Program-made: the position numbers and the translations under genes
The notes under the pieces: generated by a model
The model's input: only the letters and a program-made list of their open reading frames with translations
The model's database searches: none
Told to the model about the DNA's origin: nothing
Origin: DASUPK01 sp963795665
GTDB taxonomy: Bacteria > Actinomycetota > Thermoleophilia > Solirubrobacterales > 70-9
Assembly: GCA_963795665.1 (NCBI GenBank)
Contig: CAWCIP010000022.1
Span: forward strand, 18,825 to 82,824
Direction of reading: 5' to 3'
DNA: 64,000 bases
In this document: one piece after another, positions 38,129-46,423 of the stretch
Layout: each line of letters opens with the position of its first letter
How positions within the stretch are numbered: the first letter of the stretch is position 1

Positions 38129-39121
38129 ATGAACTTCCGGCAGCTAGGCGACTCCGACATCGAGGTCTCGGAGATCTCGCTCGGCTCCTGGCTCACCTAC
38201 GGGGGCGGGCTGGAGCAGGAGCACACCGAGGCCTGCACCAAGGCGGCCTTCGAGGCCGGGATCAACTTCTTCGACACCGCCAACGTCTACGGCGGCGGCG
38301 CGGCCGAGACGGCGTGGGGGGAGGTCCTCAAGGACTTCGACCGCTCCACCTACGTCCTCGCCACCAAGGTCTTCTTCCCGATGTCGGAGACCGACCGCGG
38401 CCTCTCCCGCGAGCAGATCCTCAAGCAGATCGACGCCTCGCTCGAGCGCCTGCAGACCGACTACGTCGACCTCTACCAGTGCCACCGCCCCGATCCCGAG
38501 ACGCCGATCGAGGAGACGATGGAGGCGCTCACCGAGGTCGTCGAGGCCGGCAAGGCGCGCGAGATCGGCTTCAGCGAGTGGACCATCGAGCAGATCCAGG
38601 CCGGGCTCGACGTCCCCGGCGCGCGCAAGTTCGTCTCCTCCCAGCCGCAGTACAACATGATCTGGCGCGCCCCCGAGGCCGAGCTGATCCCCTTCTGCGA
38701 GGAGCACGGGATCTCGCAGATCGTCTGGTCGCCGATCGCCCAGGGAGTGCTGACCGGCAAGTACGTGCCCGGCGAGCCGCCGCCCGAGGACTCCCGCGCC
38801 GCCGCGGACTCGATGAACTGGGCGATGGACCGCTACCGCTCGGACGAGCTGCTCGAGGCGGTGCAGAAGCTGTTGCCTGTCGCCGAGCAGGCGGGGCTCG
38901 AGATGGCGCACATGGCGCTCGCCTGGTGCCTGCGCCAGAAGAACCTCGCCTCGGTGATCATCGGCGCCTCGCGCCCCGAGCAGGTCTTCTCGAACGTGAA
39001 GGCCTCGGGCGTCGAGCTCTCACAGGACACCCTCGACGCGATCGACGAGGCGCTCGACGGCGTCACGGTCACCGGGCCGCGGCTGGCGAACTTCGTCGCC
39101 GAGGGCGTCACCCACCGCTGA
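38129..39121 (+). CDS. Aldo/keto reductase (voltage-gated potassium channel beta-subunit type)
   Basis: 330 residues. The catalytic tetrad D49, Y54, K80 and H119 is visible in GINFFDTANVYGGG, ATKVFFP and DLYQCHRPDPETPIEE. The NADPH site is IIGASRPEQVFSN. Length and motif spacing match AKR family 6/11-type enzymes that reduce carbonyls with NADPH. It stands alone, with its own leaderless promoter and a likely terminator after it. Confidence 0.92.
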   Translation: MNFRQLGDSDIEVSEISLGSWLTYGGGLEQEHTEACTKAAFEAGINFFDTANVYGGGAAETAWGEVLKDFDRSTYVLATKVFFPMSETDRGLSREQILKQIDASLERLQTDYVDLYQCHRPDPETPIEETMEALTEVVEAGKAREIGFSEWTIEQIQAGLDVPGARKFVSSQPQYNMIWRAPEAELIPFCEEHGISQIVWSPIAQGVLTGKYVPGEPPPEDSRAAADSMNWAMDRYRSDELLEAVQKLLPVAEQAGLEMAHMALAWCLRQKNLASVIIGASRPEQVFSNVKASGVELSQDTLDAIDEALDGVTVTGPRLANFVAEGVTHR

Positions 39122-39155
39122 GCCGGCGCGGTAACCCGCAGAGCGATTAGGGAAT

Positions 39156-39193
39156 TTCTACGGATGCGGGGCGTCCCGAGGCCGACCTAGGGT
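39156..39193 (+). promoter_or_regulatory. Promoter element TTCTACGGATGCG with TAGGGT 19 bp downstream
   Basis: The same 13-mer and -10 box with the same 19-bp spacing occur at 43707-43744. This is upstream of the membrane protein at 39272 with a leader of about 75 nt and a normal Shine-Dalgarno. Confidence 0.5.
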
Positions 39194-39271
39194 TGGCCAA
39201 ATCGGCGTGGCCTGCGGAGGGGCGCATGGGTGGGGGACTCGCCTGGGGAACCACATACCTAAGGAGAGAAC

Positions 39272-39892
39272 ATGTCGAATTCGCTGCGGCGCCTCGCGCC
39301 GCTGACGGGGATCGTGTTCGCGATCCTGCTCGTGGTGACGTTCGCGAGCCCGAGCACGCCCGGCGTCCATGCCACGGGCGTCGAGGTGATCAACCACTAC
39401 AAGGACCACCACAACGCCCACCTCGTCGGCGACCTCGCCGGAGGCCTCGGCGTCGTCTTCTTCCTCTTCTTCATCTCCTCGCTGCGGAGCTTCTTCAGCG
39501 ACAAGGAAGGCGCGAACGGCCTCTCGAGGGCAGCTTTCGCGGGTGGAATCCTGATCGCGGTGGGAGGGGCGATCTTCACCAGCCTCGACGTCGCCCTGAT
39601 CGACGCCAGGAACGACATCACCCCGCAGGCCGCTCAGGCGCTCAACGTGCTGAGCAACGATTTCTTCTTCCCGTTCGAGATCGGGCTGGTCGTGTTCGCG
39701 CTCTGCACCGGCCTGGCGATCATCGCCTCCGGCGCCCTGCCCAAGTGGCTCGGCTGGGTGATGGTCGTGATCGGGGTCGTCGCCCTGTCACCGGTCGGGT
39801 TCTTCGGGTTCTTCGTGATCCTGATCTGGTCGGTGATCGTCGCGATCCTGATCTACCGCCGCAGCGGCGTACCCGCAGCGGCCACCGCATAG
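39272..39892 (+). CDS. Hypothetical membrane protein (DUF4386-like)
   Basis: 206 residues, six hydrophobic segments. AAGGAG precedes ATG 39272. The N-terminal LRRLAPLTGIVFAILLVVTF and the repeated pairs of helices resemble the small DUF4386 family of unknown function. The second loop (GVEVINHYKDHHNAHLVGDLAGG) is His-rich. It is transcribed from a promoter that shares an unusual upstream element with the ABC-type binding protein at 43752. Confidence 0.6.
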   Translation: MSNSLRRLAPLTGIVFAILLVVTFASPSTPGVHATGVEVINHYKDHHNAHLVGDLAGGLGVVFFLFFISSLRSFFSDKEGANGLSRAAFAGGILIAVGGAIFTSLDVALIDARNDITPQAAQALNVLSNDFFFPFEIGLVVFALCTGLAIIASGALPKWLGWVMVVIGVVALSPVGFFGFFVILIWSVIVAILIYRRSGVPAAATA

Positions 39893-39901
39893 GGACCGAG
39901 C

Positions 39902-40576
39902 CTAGGCGGCGGCCACGCGGTCGAGGAGCCCGGCGAGAGCGTCGGGCTCCTCGACCATCGGGAAATGGCCGCCCGGGATCTCGATCGGCTCGACGCCGAG
40001 CAGCTCGCGCGCCATGAACCGCTCCCACTCCGGCTCGAAGAGCTCGTCATCGGTGGCGTAGATGAGGACGGCCGGGTTGCCGGGTGGGGCGTCAAGCGGA
40101 TACTCGTCCCGTGGCATCGCCATCGGCCGCAGCCGGCCGGCCAGCATGCTGTTCCTCGGCGGCGGCACGCGCCCGTAGAGCGCCTTCAGCGCCACGGCCT
40201 CGGCCCAGACGCTGGTGCCGTCGGGCGCGGTCTCCGGCCATGGGACCCCCTCGCGGAAGGCGTCCGGCGCACCGGGCGGCGGCTCGAATCCGCCCAGCCT
40301 CGGACACAGGTGCACGAGCAGTGAGTCCGGTTTCGCCGCCGCGACCAGCGACGAGTAGGCGGTTCCCTGGGAGTGGCCGACGATGACCAGCGGGCCCTCG
40401 ACGCCATCGAGCGCCTCCAGCGCCGGGCGGATGCGCTCGTCGAAGCCGGCATCGGGATCCTGCAGCGGCAGGTCCGGCGTCGCGACCCGGTGACCACGGT
40501 CCATCAGGAGTGGTGTCAGCTCATCCCAGCAGGAGGGCTCGTGCCAGGCGCCGTGGATCAGGCAGAAGGTGGCCAA
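39902..40576 (-). CDS. Alpha/beta hydrolase (esterase-like)
   Basis: 224 residues from TTG 40576. FCLIHGAWHEPSCW (oxyanion), GHSQG (nucleophile Ser), TDDELFEPEW (acid) and PGGHFPM (base) are all present and correctly ordered. The cap is short. It resembles salicylic-acid-binding-protein/pyrethroid-hydrolase-like esterases. Ten bases separate its stop from the membrane protein's stop. Confidence 0.83.
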   Translation of the reverse strand: MATFCLIHGAWHEPSCWDELTPLLMDRGHRVATPDLPLQDPDAGFDERIRPALEALDGVEGPLVIVGHSQGTAYSSLVAAAKPDSLLVHLCPRLGGFEPPPGAPDAFREGVPWPETAPDGTSVWAEAVALKALYGRVPPPRNSMLAGRLRPMAMPRDEYPLDAPPGNPAVLIYATDDELFEPEWERFMARELLGVEPIEIPGGHFPMVEEPDALAGLLDRVAAA

Positions 40577-40595
40577 CGCAGGCCTGCGGAGCAGG

Positions 40596-40829
40596 CTATG
40601 TGCCGGTTGCGAGGATGGCGCCGATCACTCCGATCAGGCCGACGAGCATCGCGCCGCCTACACGGAGCATGACCAAACGAAGGTCATTGATCTCGCCTCG
40701 GAGGTCAGCGAACCCATTGCGCATTTCCATCCGGAGATCACGGATGTCCTGGTCGACTCGAGTGAAGCCATCCCGCATCGCGGTGGCTAGGTCATCCAGG
40801 CGCTGATCAGTCCATGCCGCTCTTTCCAT
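40596..40829 (-). CDS. Small coiled-coil membrane protein, paralogue 1
   Basis: 77 residues from ATG 40829. MERAAWTDQRLDDLATAMRDGFTRVDQDIRDLRMEMRNGFADLRGEINDLR is a coiled coil with repeated D(L/I)R heptads; the rest (AMLVGLIGVIGAILATGT) is one membrane helix. A relative is at 45120-45332 with the same layout and the same first residues (MERxAWT). Function unknown; such proteins may oligomerise at the membrane. Confidence 0.6.
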   Translation of the reverse strand: MERAAWTDQRLDDLATAMRDGFTRVDQDIRDLRMEMRNGFADLRGEINDLRLVMLRVGGAMLVGLIGVIGAILATGT

Positions 40830-40888
40830 CTCGGTGCAGGCTACAGCGACGATCCCTACAGAACTGATCCCAAAGGTCGCGAGTCGGC

Positions 40889-40915
40889 AAAAGAAAAGAC
40901 CCGCCGGAGCGGGCC
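40889..40915 (-). terminator. Intrinsic terminator of the cold-shock gene
   Basis: On the minus strand GGCCCGC-TCCG-GCGGGTC is followed by TTTTCTTTT. A stable tetraloop stem with a T tract, 30 nt past the cold-shock stop. Confidence 0.85.
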
Positions 40916-40944
40916 TTTCCAAGGTTCAGAAGCTTGGGGCTCCC

Positions 40945-41151
40945 TTACGCGACCTGCTTGACGCCGGTCGCGGCCGGGCCCTTGGGGCCGGCCTCTGTCT
41001 CGTACTCGACCTTCGCGCCCTCTTCGAGCGAACGGTAGCCGTCCCCCTCGATCGAGCTGAAGTGAACGAAGACATCGTTCGAGCCATCGTCGGGTGTGAT
41101 GAACCCATAGCCCTTGTCGTTGCTGAACCACTTGACGGTTCCGGTAGGCAT
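40945..41151 (-). CDS. Cold-shock protein, CspA family
   Basis: 68 residues. KWFSNDKGYGFITPDDGSNDVFVHFSSI includes RNP1 (KGYGFI) and RNP2 (VFVHF), the single-stranded nucleic-acid-binding motifs; the whole sequence is a canonical CSD protein. GGAGG is 8 bases before ATG 41151. A likely long leader contains a perfect palindrome (41224-41238), typical for a temperature-sensitive RNA leader. Intrinsic terminator downstream. Confidence 0.95.
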   Translation of the reverse strand: MPTGTVKWFSNDKGYGFITPDDGSNDVFVHFSSIEGDGYRSLEEGAKVEYETEAGPKGPAATGVKQVA

Positions 41152-41223
41152 CTCGCCTCCTCTTTGCTGTGCTGCGAACGCGAGATAGCCGAGAAGCAAC
41201 AACGCGAGCGCTACGCACACCTT

Positions 41224-41238
41224 TGCCGGTAGTACCGG
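41224..41238. promoter_or_regulatory. Perfect palindrome upstream of the cold-shock gene
   Basis: GCCGGTA-G-TACCGGC. It lies between the CFA synthase stop and the cold-shock start, so it could be an operator or a leader hairpin. Confidence 0.45.
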
Positions 41239-41275
41239 CCTAACGCGCGGGACGGTAGCAGCCTGGGAGACGGAA

Positions 41276-42514
41276 CTACTGAGCGGCGCCCAGACGACAT
41301 AGCACTTGATAGACCGACGTGAAGTCGATCTCGAAGCCGTTGCGGGCGGCGCGGAGGTAGAGGCGCCAGACGCGGAGCCGCTCCGGGCCCGCAAGCTCCT
41401 CGGCGCGCTCCAGGTTGTCGTCGAGGTTCCGGATCCAATGACGGAGCGTCTCCGCGTAGTCGGACCCGAACTCCTCGACGTGCTGCGTGATGAAGCCCGC
41501 CCGCTCCAGCGCCAGCATCACGCGGGAGACCTGCAGCGTTTCGCCATCGGGGAAGACGTAGCGCTCGGAGAACGCGCCGCCCTCGACGCTGCCGTGGCGC
41601 AGCCGCGAGATGCCGTGGTTGAGCAGTCGCCCGCCCGGCGCCAGCATCGAGGCGAGCTGCTCGGCGTACCGGTCGATCTGCGCCTCGCCGACGTGTTCCA
41701 CCATCCCGATCGAGGCGACCGCGTCGAAGTTCTCCCCGGCCAGCTCGCGGTAGTCCTGGACGCGGATCTCGACCTTGTCGGAGAGCCCGGCGTCCGCCAC
41801 CCGCTTGCGCGCCAGCTCGGCCTGGTTCTGGGACAGGGTGATGCCGACGGCCTCGACGCCGTGGCGCCGTGCCGCGTGCATCACGAAGCTGCCCCAGCCG
41901 CAACCGACGTCGAGCACGCGCTGGCCGGGCTGGAGACCGAGCTTGGTGCAGACCAGCTCGAGCTTCGCCTCCTGAGCCTGCTCGAGGGTGGCCGGCTCGT
42001 CACGGGCGAGGATCCCCTTGCGTTTCGGCACGCGCGAGAAGAAGGCGCAGGAGTAGGTCATCGAGGGATCGAGGAAGAGCGAGAAGAACTCGTTGCCGAC
42101 GTCATAGTGGTGGCGGACCGCCTCGCGGTCGCGCTCGGTGGTGTGCTTGCGGCCGCGGAGGTGGAGCTCGGCCTTGGGCGCCGGCGGCGGGCGGTGGACG
42201 CCGGCGGCACGCAGCGCCGCGGCGATCAGGCGGGCCTTGGTCGCGGCGCCGACGGGCGGCGGCTTCCAGTCGTTGAGCAGCCCGATGACCGCTTCCATGT
42301 CGTCGATCTCGATCTCGCCGGAGACGTACGCGCGCCCGAGGCCCAGCTGACCCGGCGCCGCAACGGCGTACGCGAGGGCGTCCCTGGAACGGGCCTTGAA
42401 GGTCGGGCCGCCGCCGTTGGTGGAGGGGAGGCGCGAACCGTCCCAGAGCTCGATCGTGAACGGCCGATCCGGGAAGGCGCGCTCGATCTCCTTGACGAGT
42501 GGCTCAGTCGGCAT
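41276..42514 (-). CDS. cfa: Cyclopropane-fatty-acyl-phospholipid synthase
   Basis: 412 residues. The methyltransferase core is RVLDVGCGWGSFVMHAARRHGVEAVGITLSQNQAELA, preceded by HHYDVGNEFFSLFLDPSMTYSCAFF and followed by SIGMVEHVGEAQIDRYAEQLASMLAPGGRLLNHGI, as in Cfa and mycolic acid methyltransferases. It adds a methylene from SAM to membrane unsaturated acyl chains. A leaderless -10 box precedes ATG 42514. It is divergent from a delta-9-type desaturase that would supply double bonds, so the two form a membrane-lipid pair. Confidence 0.92.
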   Translation of the reverse strand: MPTEPLVKEIERAFPDRPFTIELWDGSRLPSTNGGGPTFKARSRDALAYAVAAPGQLGLGRAYVSGEIEIDDMEAVIGLLNDWKPPPVGAATKARLIAAALRAAGVHRPPPAPKAELHLRGRKHTTERDREAVRHHYDVGNEFFSLFLDPSMTYSCAFFSRVPKRKGILARDEPATLEQAQEAKLELVCTKLGLQPGQRVLDVGCGWGSFVMHAARRHGVEAVGITLSQNQAELARKRVADAGLSDKVEIRVQDYRELAGENFDAVASIGMVEHVGEAQIDRYAEQLASMLAPGGRLLNHGISRLRHGSVEGGAFSERYVFPDGETLQVSRVMLALERAGFITQHVEEFGSDYAETLRHWIRNLDDNLERAEELAGPERLRVWRLYLRAARNGFEIDFTSVYQVLCRLGAAQ

Positions 42515-42520
42515 ATCCCG

Positions 42521-42526
42521 ACCCTA
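42521..42526 (-). promoter_or_regulatory. -10 box TAGGGT (minus strand), six bases before ATG 42514
   Basis: Leaderless arrangement for the cyclopropane synthase gene. Confidence 0.5.
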
Positions 42527-42672
42527 GCGCTGCGCGAGATTCATGTCCTGTTAGGGATACCGAAATACTCACCACAGGCTTAGGAAATGGCGCTAGGGTC
42601 CGTTGCCCCGGGACTCGAGTCGCGACGGCGAGAGTCGGAATGACTCGGTCAGGACCAACAAAGGAGATCCAT

Positions 42673-43679
42673 ATGTCGGACGCTGCCGCTGGCGTCACAG
42701 CGCCCCCCACCGGCCCGCCGACAACGGCGGCGCCGTCTCTGCTCCCGCACCCTCCCGTCCGCGCGTGCCCCTTGCGGACGACGTCCAGCCCGTCGCGCAC
42801 GAGACGCGCGACCGGATCATCACCGGCCTGCTCACCGTGATCCCCTTCCTGATGCTCGGCTTCGTGGTCTGGCAGCTCGCGGGCAGCTGGCTGCACTGGA
42901 GCGACCTCGTCGTCTTCGCTCTCATCTACATCCCGACCGGACTCGGGATCACGGTCGGTTTCCACCGCCTCTTCACCCACCGGAGCTTCAAGACCGGCCC
43001 GACCGTCCGCGCCGTGATCGGCGCCCTCGGCTCGGCTGCGATCGAGGGCCCGATGATCTCCTGGGTGGCCGACCACCGCAAGCACCATGCCTTCTCGGAC
43101 CAGGAGGGCGATCCCCACAGCCCGCACGTCGGGCACGGTGAGGGAGTCTGGGCCCAGTTCAAGGGCTTCTTCCACGCGCACCTGGGCTGGCTCTTCATCC
43201 ACACGCAGCGTGGCTCCAAGACGCGCTTCGCACCGGACCTCCTGAAGGACCCTGTGGCCCGCTTCATCGACCGCACCTTCGTCTTCTGGGCCCTGGTTGG
43301 GCTGGCGATCCCGTTCGGCCTCGGCGTCGCCATCGGCGGCACCGTGCTCGCCGGACTGACCGGCCTGCTCTGGGGCGGCGCGGTGCGGATCTTCGTCCTG
43401 CACCACGTCACCTACTCGATCAACTCGCTCTGCCACATGTTCGGCAAGCGGGACTTCGAGACTACGGACGAGTCGCGGAACCTGGCCTGGCTGGCCATCC
43501 CGACGTTCGGCGAGGCCTGGCACAACAGCCACCACGCCTTCCCGACCTCGGCCGTGCACGGCATGAAGGCCCGGCAGGTGGACCCGTCGGCCGCGGTGAT
43601 CTGGTCGCTCGAGAAGCTCGGTCTCGCCTGGGACGTCGTGCGGATCGCGCCGGACCGCCAGGCCGCCAAGGCCGCCTGA
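42673..43679 (+). CDS. Acyl-CoA / fatty acid delta-9-type desaturase (one frameshift near the start)
   Basis: An excellent AAAGGAGAT precedes ATG 42673 (MSDAAAGVTAPPTGPPTTAAPS), but the rest is in another frame, so a one-base indel near 42,740 is likely; the intact frame opens at 42603 without a good start. Three histidine boxes bind the di-iron site: HRLFTH, HRKHH and HNSHH. Hydrophobic pairs of helices flank them. The enzyme puts a cis double bond into acyl chains with oxygen. Divergent from cfa, so products feed cyclopropanation. Confidence 0.88.
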
Positions 43680-43686
43680 TCCGGCT

Positions 43687-43710
43687 GCCCGCCCAATAGA
43701 GCGGGCTTCT
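43687..43710 (+). terminator. Hairpin downstream of the desaturase gene
   Basis: GCCCGC pairs with GCGGGC across an 8-nt loop, followed by TTCT. It is 8 nt past the stop. Confidence 0.55.
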
Positions 43711-43744
43711 ACGGATGCGATCCCTCCGCGCCCGCGGTTAGGGT
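43707..43744 (+). promoter_or_regulatory. Promoter element TTCTACGGATGCG with TAGGGT 19 bp downstream
   Basis: Identical in sequence and spacing to 39156-39193. TAGGGT here is seven bases before GTG 43752, so the transcript is leaderless. The 13-mer sits where a -35 element or activator site would be. Confidence 0.55.
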
Positions 43745-43751
43745 GCCCGCC

Positions 43752-45080
43752 GTGCTTCGCCGCCTCGTCCCCGCGCTGGTCGCCTGCGCCGCCATCGCGG
43801 CCGGGTTCGCGCTGGCCGCCTGCGGCGGCGGTGGCGGCAGCAACGTCGGCGACGTCCATGGGATCAGTGCCGACTGCAGCGACGTCGAGTACCACGGCAG
43901 CGGGACCGCCCAGAAGCTGATCGTCTCCGACCTGCCGCTGAAGGGCGATTCCGCCGAGCGCTCCAAGCAGCAGAACGACGCGATCATCCAGGAGATCGCC
44001 CGCAAGGGCTGGGCGGCGGGGAACACCCAGGTCGCCTTCCAGTCCTGCGATGACTCGATCGCCTCGACCGGCGAGTGGGATGAGAACCTCTGCCGTACGA
44101 ACGCCCAGAAGTACGCCGCCGACCCCGACGTGATCGGCGTGATCGGGACCTACAACTCAGGCTGCGCCGCGATCGAGATGCCGGTACTGAACAAGGCGCA
44201 GGGCGGAGCTGTGCCGATGGTCTCGCCGGGCAACACATTCGTCTGCCTGACGGAGCCGAGCCCCACCATCTGCAAGTCGAATGAGCCGGACGTCTATTTC
44301 CCGTCCGGCAAGCGCAACTACATCCGCGTCGTGCCGAACGACGCCGTCCAGAGCGCCGGCCTCGCGACCTTCGCCAACGAGCATGGGATCCACAAGCCCT
44401 TCATCCTGGTGGCCGCCGACGATCCGACCAGCAAGGGACAGGCCGACACCTTCGAGGGCGCCGCCAAGTCACTCGGCATGCAGATCGCCGGGGTCGAGAC
44501 TTTTGACCCGAAAGCGAAGAGCTACACCGACCTGATGGCGAAGGCGAAGTCCTCCGGTGCCGACGCCGTCCTGCTCGCCGGGCTGCTCGAGGAGAACGGC
44601 GCCCAGCTGATCAAGGACAAGGTCGCGGCGCTCGGGCCCAACGACGGCGCGGTGAAGCTGCTCGCCCCGGACGGGTTCGCACAGCAGAGCACGATCGATC
44701 AGGCCGGCCCGGCCTCGGCGGGCATGTTCGTCAGTCTGCCGGGCAAGACGCCGAAGAGCCTTACCGGCGAGGGATCGGTCTTCGTCAAGGAGCTCAAGGC
44801 TCAGGTGGGAGATGAGCCGATCGAGGTCTTCGCCCCGTACGCGGGCGAGGCGGCCGAGGTGCTGATCAACGCGATCAAGGTGGGCAAGACGCGCGCAGGC
44901 ACGATCGACACCCTCTTCAAGACCCACGTCACCGACGGCATCACCGGCACCTTCTCGATCACGCCCAGCGGGGACCCGAATCCCGCCCCGATCAGCGTGC
45001 AGAAGGCGGCGAGCACCTTCGAGCTCGAGAAGACGATCGTGCCGCTGCCTCAGCTGGTCTCCGCCGCCCGCGGGGACTAG
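43752..45080 (+). CDS. ABC-type branched-chain amino acid substrate-binding lipoprotein
   Basis: 442 residues from GTG 43752. A lipoprotein signal peptide ends ALAACGG. The mature part has the Peripla_BP_6 (LIV-binding) fold: DPDVIGVIGTYNSGCAAIEMPVLNKAQGGAVPMVSPGNTF, KRNYIRVVPNDAVQSAGLATFANEHGI and SSGADAVLLAGLLEENGAQLIKD. The family senses amino acids or amides. No permease or ATPase gene is adjacent, so it may serve an unlinked transporter or act as a sensor lipoprotein. Confidence 0.88.
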   Translation: MLRRLVPALVACAAIAAGFALAACGGGGGSNVGDVHGISADCSDVEYHGSGTAQKLIVSDLPLKGDSAERSKQQNDAIIQEIARKGWAAGNTQVAFQSCDDSIASTGEWDENLCRTNAQKYAADPDVIGVIGTYNSGCAAIEMPVLNKAQGGAVPMVSPGNTFVCLTEPSPTICKSNEPDVYFPSGKRNYIRVVPNDAVQSAGLATFANEHGIHKPFILVAADDPTSKGQADTFEGAAKSLGMQIAGVETFDPKAKSYTDLMAKAKSSGADAVLLAGLLEENGAQLIKDKVAALGPNDGAVKLLAPDGFAQQSTIDQAGPASAGMFVSLPGKTPKSLTGEGSVFVKELKAQVGDEPIEVFAPYAGEAAEVLINAIKVGKTRAGTIDTLFKTHVTDGITGTFSITPSGDPNPAPISVQKAASTFELEKTIVPLPQLVSAARGD

Positions 45081-45119
45081 GTCACACCTCACAGCCCGCC
45101 TGGTCCTGGGTTCGTCGAG

Positions 45120-45332
45120 CTAGGCGCCGCGGACGAGGATGGTGGCGAGCAGCCCGATCATCGCGGCCAGCAGGCTGACGTTCATCCGGAACATGACCGT
45201 CCGGAGTTCGGAGAACCCCGTTCGCACTTCCGTCCGCAACTCGGCGAGGTCGCGATCGACGCGATCGAACCGTTTGTCGATCTGGCCGAACCGGTCATCG
45301 AGACGCGCTTCTGTCCAGGCGGAACGCTCCAT
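45120..45332 (-). CDS. Small coiled-coil membrane protein, paralogue 2
   Basis: 70 residues. MERSAWTEARLDDRFGQIDKRFDRVDRDLAELRTEVRTGFSELRTVMFRM is a coiled coil, then SLLAAMIGLLATILVRGA is a membrane helix. Same first residues (MERxAWT), length and layout as 40596-40829; a TTG three codons upstream is also possible. Function unknown. Confidence 0.58.
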   Translation of the reverse strand: MERSAWTEARLDDRFGQIDKRFDRVDRDLAELRTEVRTGFSELRTVMFRMNVSLLAAMIGLLATILVRGA

Positions 45333-45390
45333 CTGCGACAAGGCTACTCCGGCAACTCAGACGAATCTGATGCCGAACGCCCCGAGACGG

Positions 45391-46407
45391 TCAACAGGCG
45401 TGTACCGGAGCCGCAGTCTGCACTACCTGGAAGGCTGAGCCGGGGATCGACTTGAGCTGGTCCAGGTTCTCGTCGGGCCAGCGGCGATCCGAGGTGCCCG
45501 AGATGAACCAGTTCGAGCCGTTGTCGGCGACGATCAGGCCGTACTGCTTCATCGCCGCCGCGACCGCGTGCGCCGGCCCGCTGATCTGAGAGATGTCGTA
45601 GCCCGCGCTCAGGCGCAGGCGCAGCCCCATCGGCGGGGCGCTCGGGTTGCTCGTGTCTCCGGCGCAGTGGGAGGCGGGGTGGAGGTAGGCGTCCCGCGTC
45701 GAGTCGACGGTCACCCGGATCGCGTGGTTGATGTGGCCGGATGCCGCCTCGTCATAGCGGACCAGCCCCGCGAAGATCGGCAGACCGGCGGCGTCGGCCG
45801 AGGTGAAGCCCTCGGGCCGCAGGGCGGCCGAGCGCAGGTCCCAGATCACGCCCGCGTCGGCGTTCCAGTGCGGCTTGGGACGTTTGCGCGCGAAGGCCCG
45901 GTAGAGCTCATAGAGCTTGCAGCGAGACGCGTCGACCGTGAGCACGTGGCGGTCTCCGTCCGAGCTCTGGCCTCCCTCCACCAGCGACTTGAGCGGCACG
46001 CGATACGCGCCGTGGTCCGACTCGCTGCCGTACGCGGTGAAGTTGAGCTTGGTCCGCTTCTGCTTCTTGCCGACCACGGCGTAGGGAAAGCCGTACTGGC
46101 GCGGCGATCCGAAGTCCGGGTGCACGAGGTCGCCGCCGTGGGCGTCGATGTAGGCGATGTAGGCGGCCGAGTTGGGATCGAGTGGCGCCGCGGAGATGTC
46201 CTGGTTCCAGGCCGACTCGTCCGCGGCCGAAGGTGCGTTGGCGGCCGCCGTGGAGGCGGGGAAGACCGGGCAGCTCCTCAGGCTCGGATACGGGCCCCGG
46301 GGCAGGCCGCGGTGGTGGTGCTTCTTCTTGGCGACCGCGGCACCGGCCGCAACCAGCGCCAGGCCAAGCACGGCGATGAGCGCGACGTTCCCTGGCGAGC
46401 GGCGCAT
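45391..46407 (-). CDS. Secreted hypothetical protein
   Basis: 338 residues. Signal peptide (NVALIAVLGLALVAAGAAVAKKK), then a soluble domain with paired features: PYAVVGKKQKRTKLNFTAYGSESDHGAYRVPL, KLYELYRAF, SGHINHAIRVTVDSTRDAYLHPASHCAGD and MGLRLRLSAGYDISQISGPAHAVAAAMKQYGLIVADNGSNWFISGTSDRRW. The regular strand pattern suggests a beta-sandwich, often seen in secreted enzymes or lectins, but I recognise no catalytic motif. Leaderless -10 box upstream. It lies head to tail with the FTR1 permease. Confidence 0.7.
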   Translation of the reverse strand: MRRSPGNVALIAVLGLALVAAGAAVAKKKHHHRGLPRGPYPSLRSCPVFPASTAAANAPSAADESAWNQDISAAPLDPNSAAYIAYIDAHGGDLVHPDFGSPRQYGFPYAVVGKKQKRTKLNFTAYGSESDHGAYRVPLKSLVEGGQSSDGDRHVLTVDASRCKLYELYRAFARKRPKPHWNADAGVIWDLRSAALRPEGFTSADAAGLPIFAGLVRYDEAASGHINHAIRVTVDSTRDAYLHPASHCAGDTSNPSAPPMGLRLRLSAGYDISQISGPAHAVAAAMKQYGLIVADNGSNWFISGTSDRRWPDENLDQLKSIPGSAFQVVQTAAPVHAC

Positions 46408-46414
46408 GCCGCTC

Positions 46415-46420
46415 AGGGTA
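46415..46420 (-). promoter_or_regulatory. -10 box TACCCT (minus strand), seven bases before ATG 46407
   Basis: Leaderless-type arrangement for the secreted protein gene. Confidence 0.4.
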
Positions 46421-46423
46421 CGG

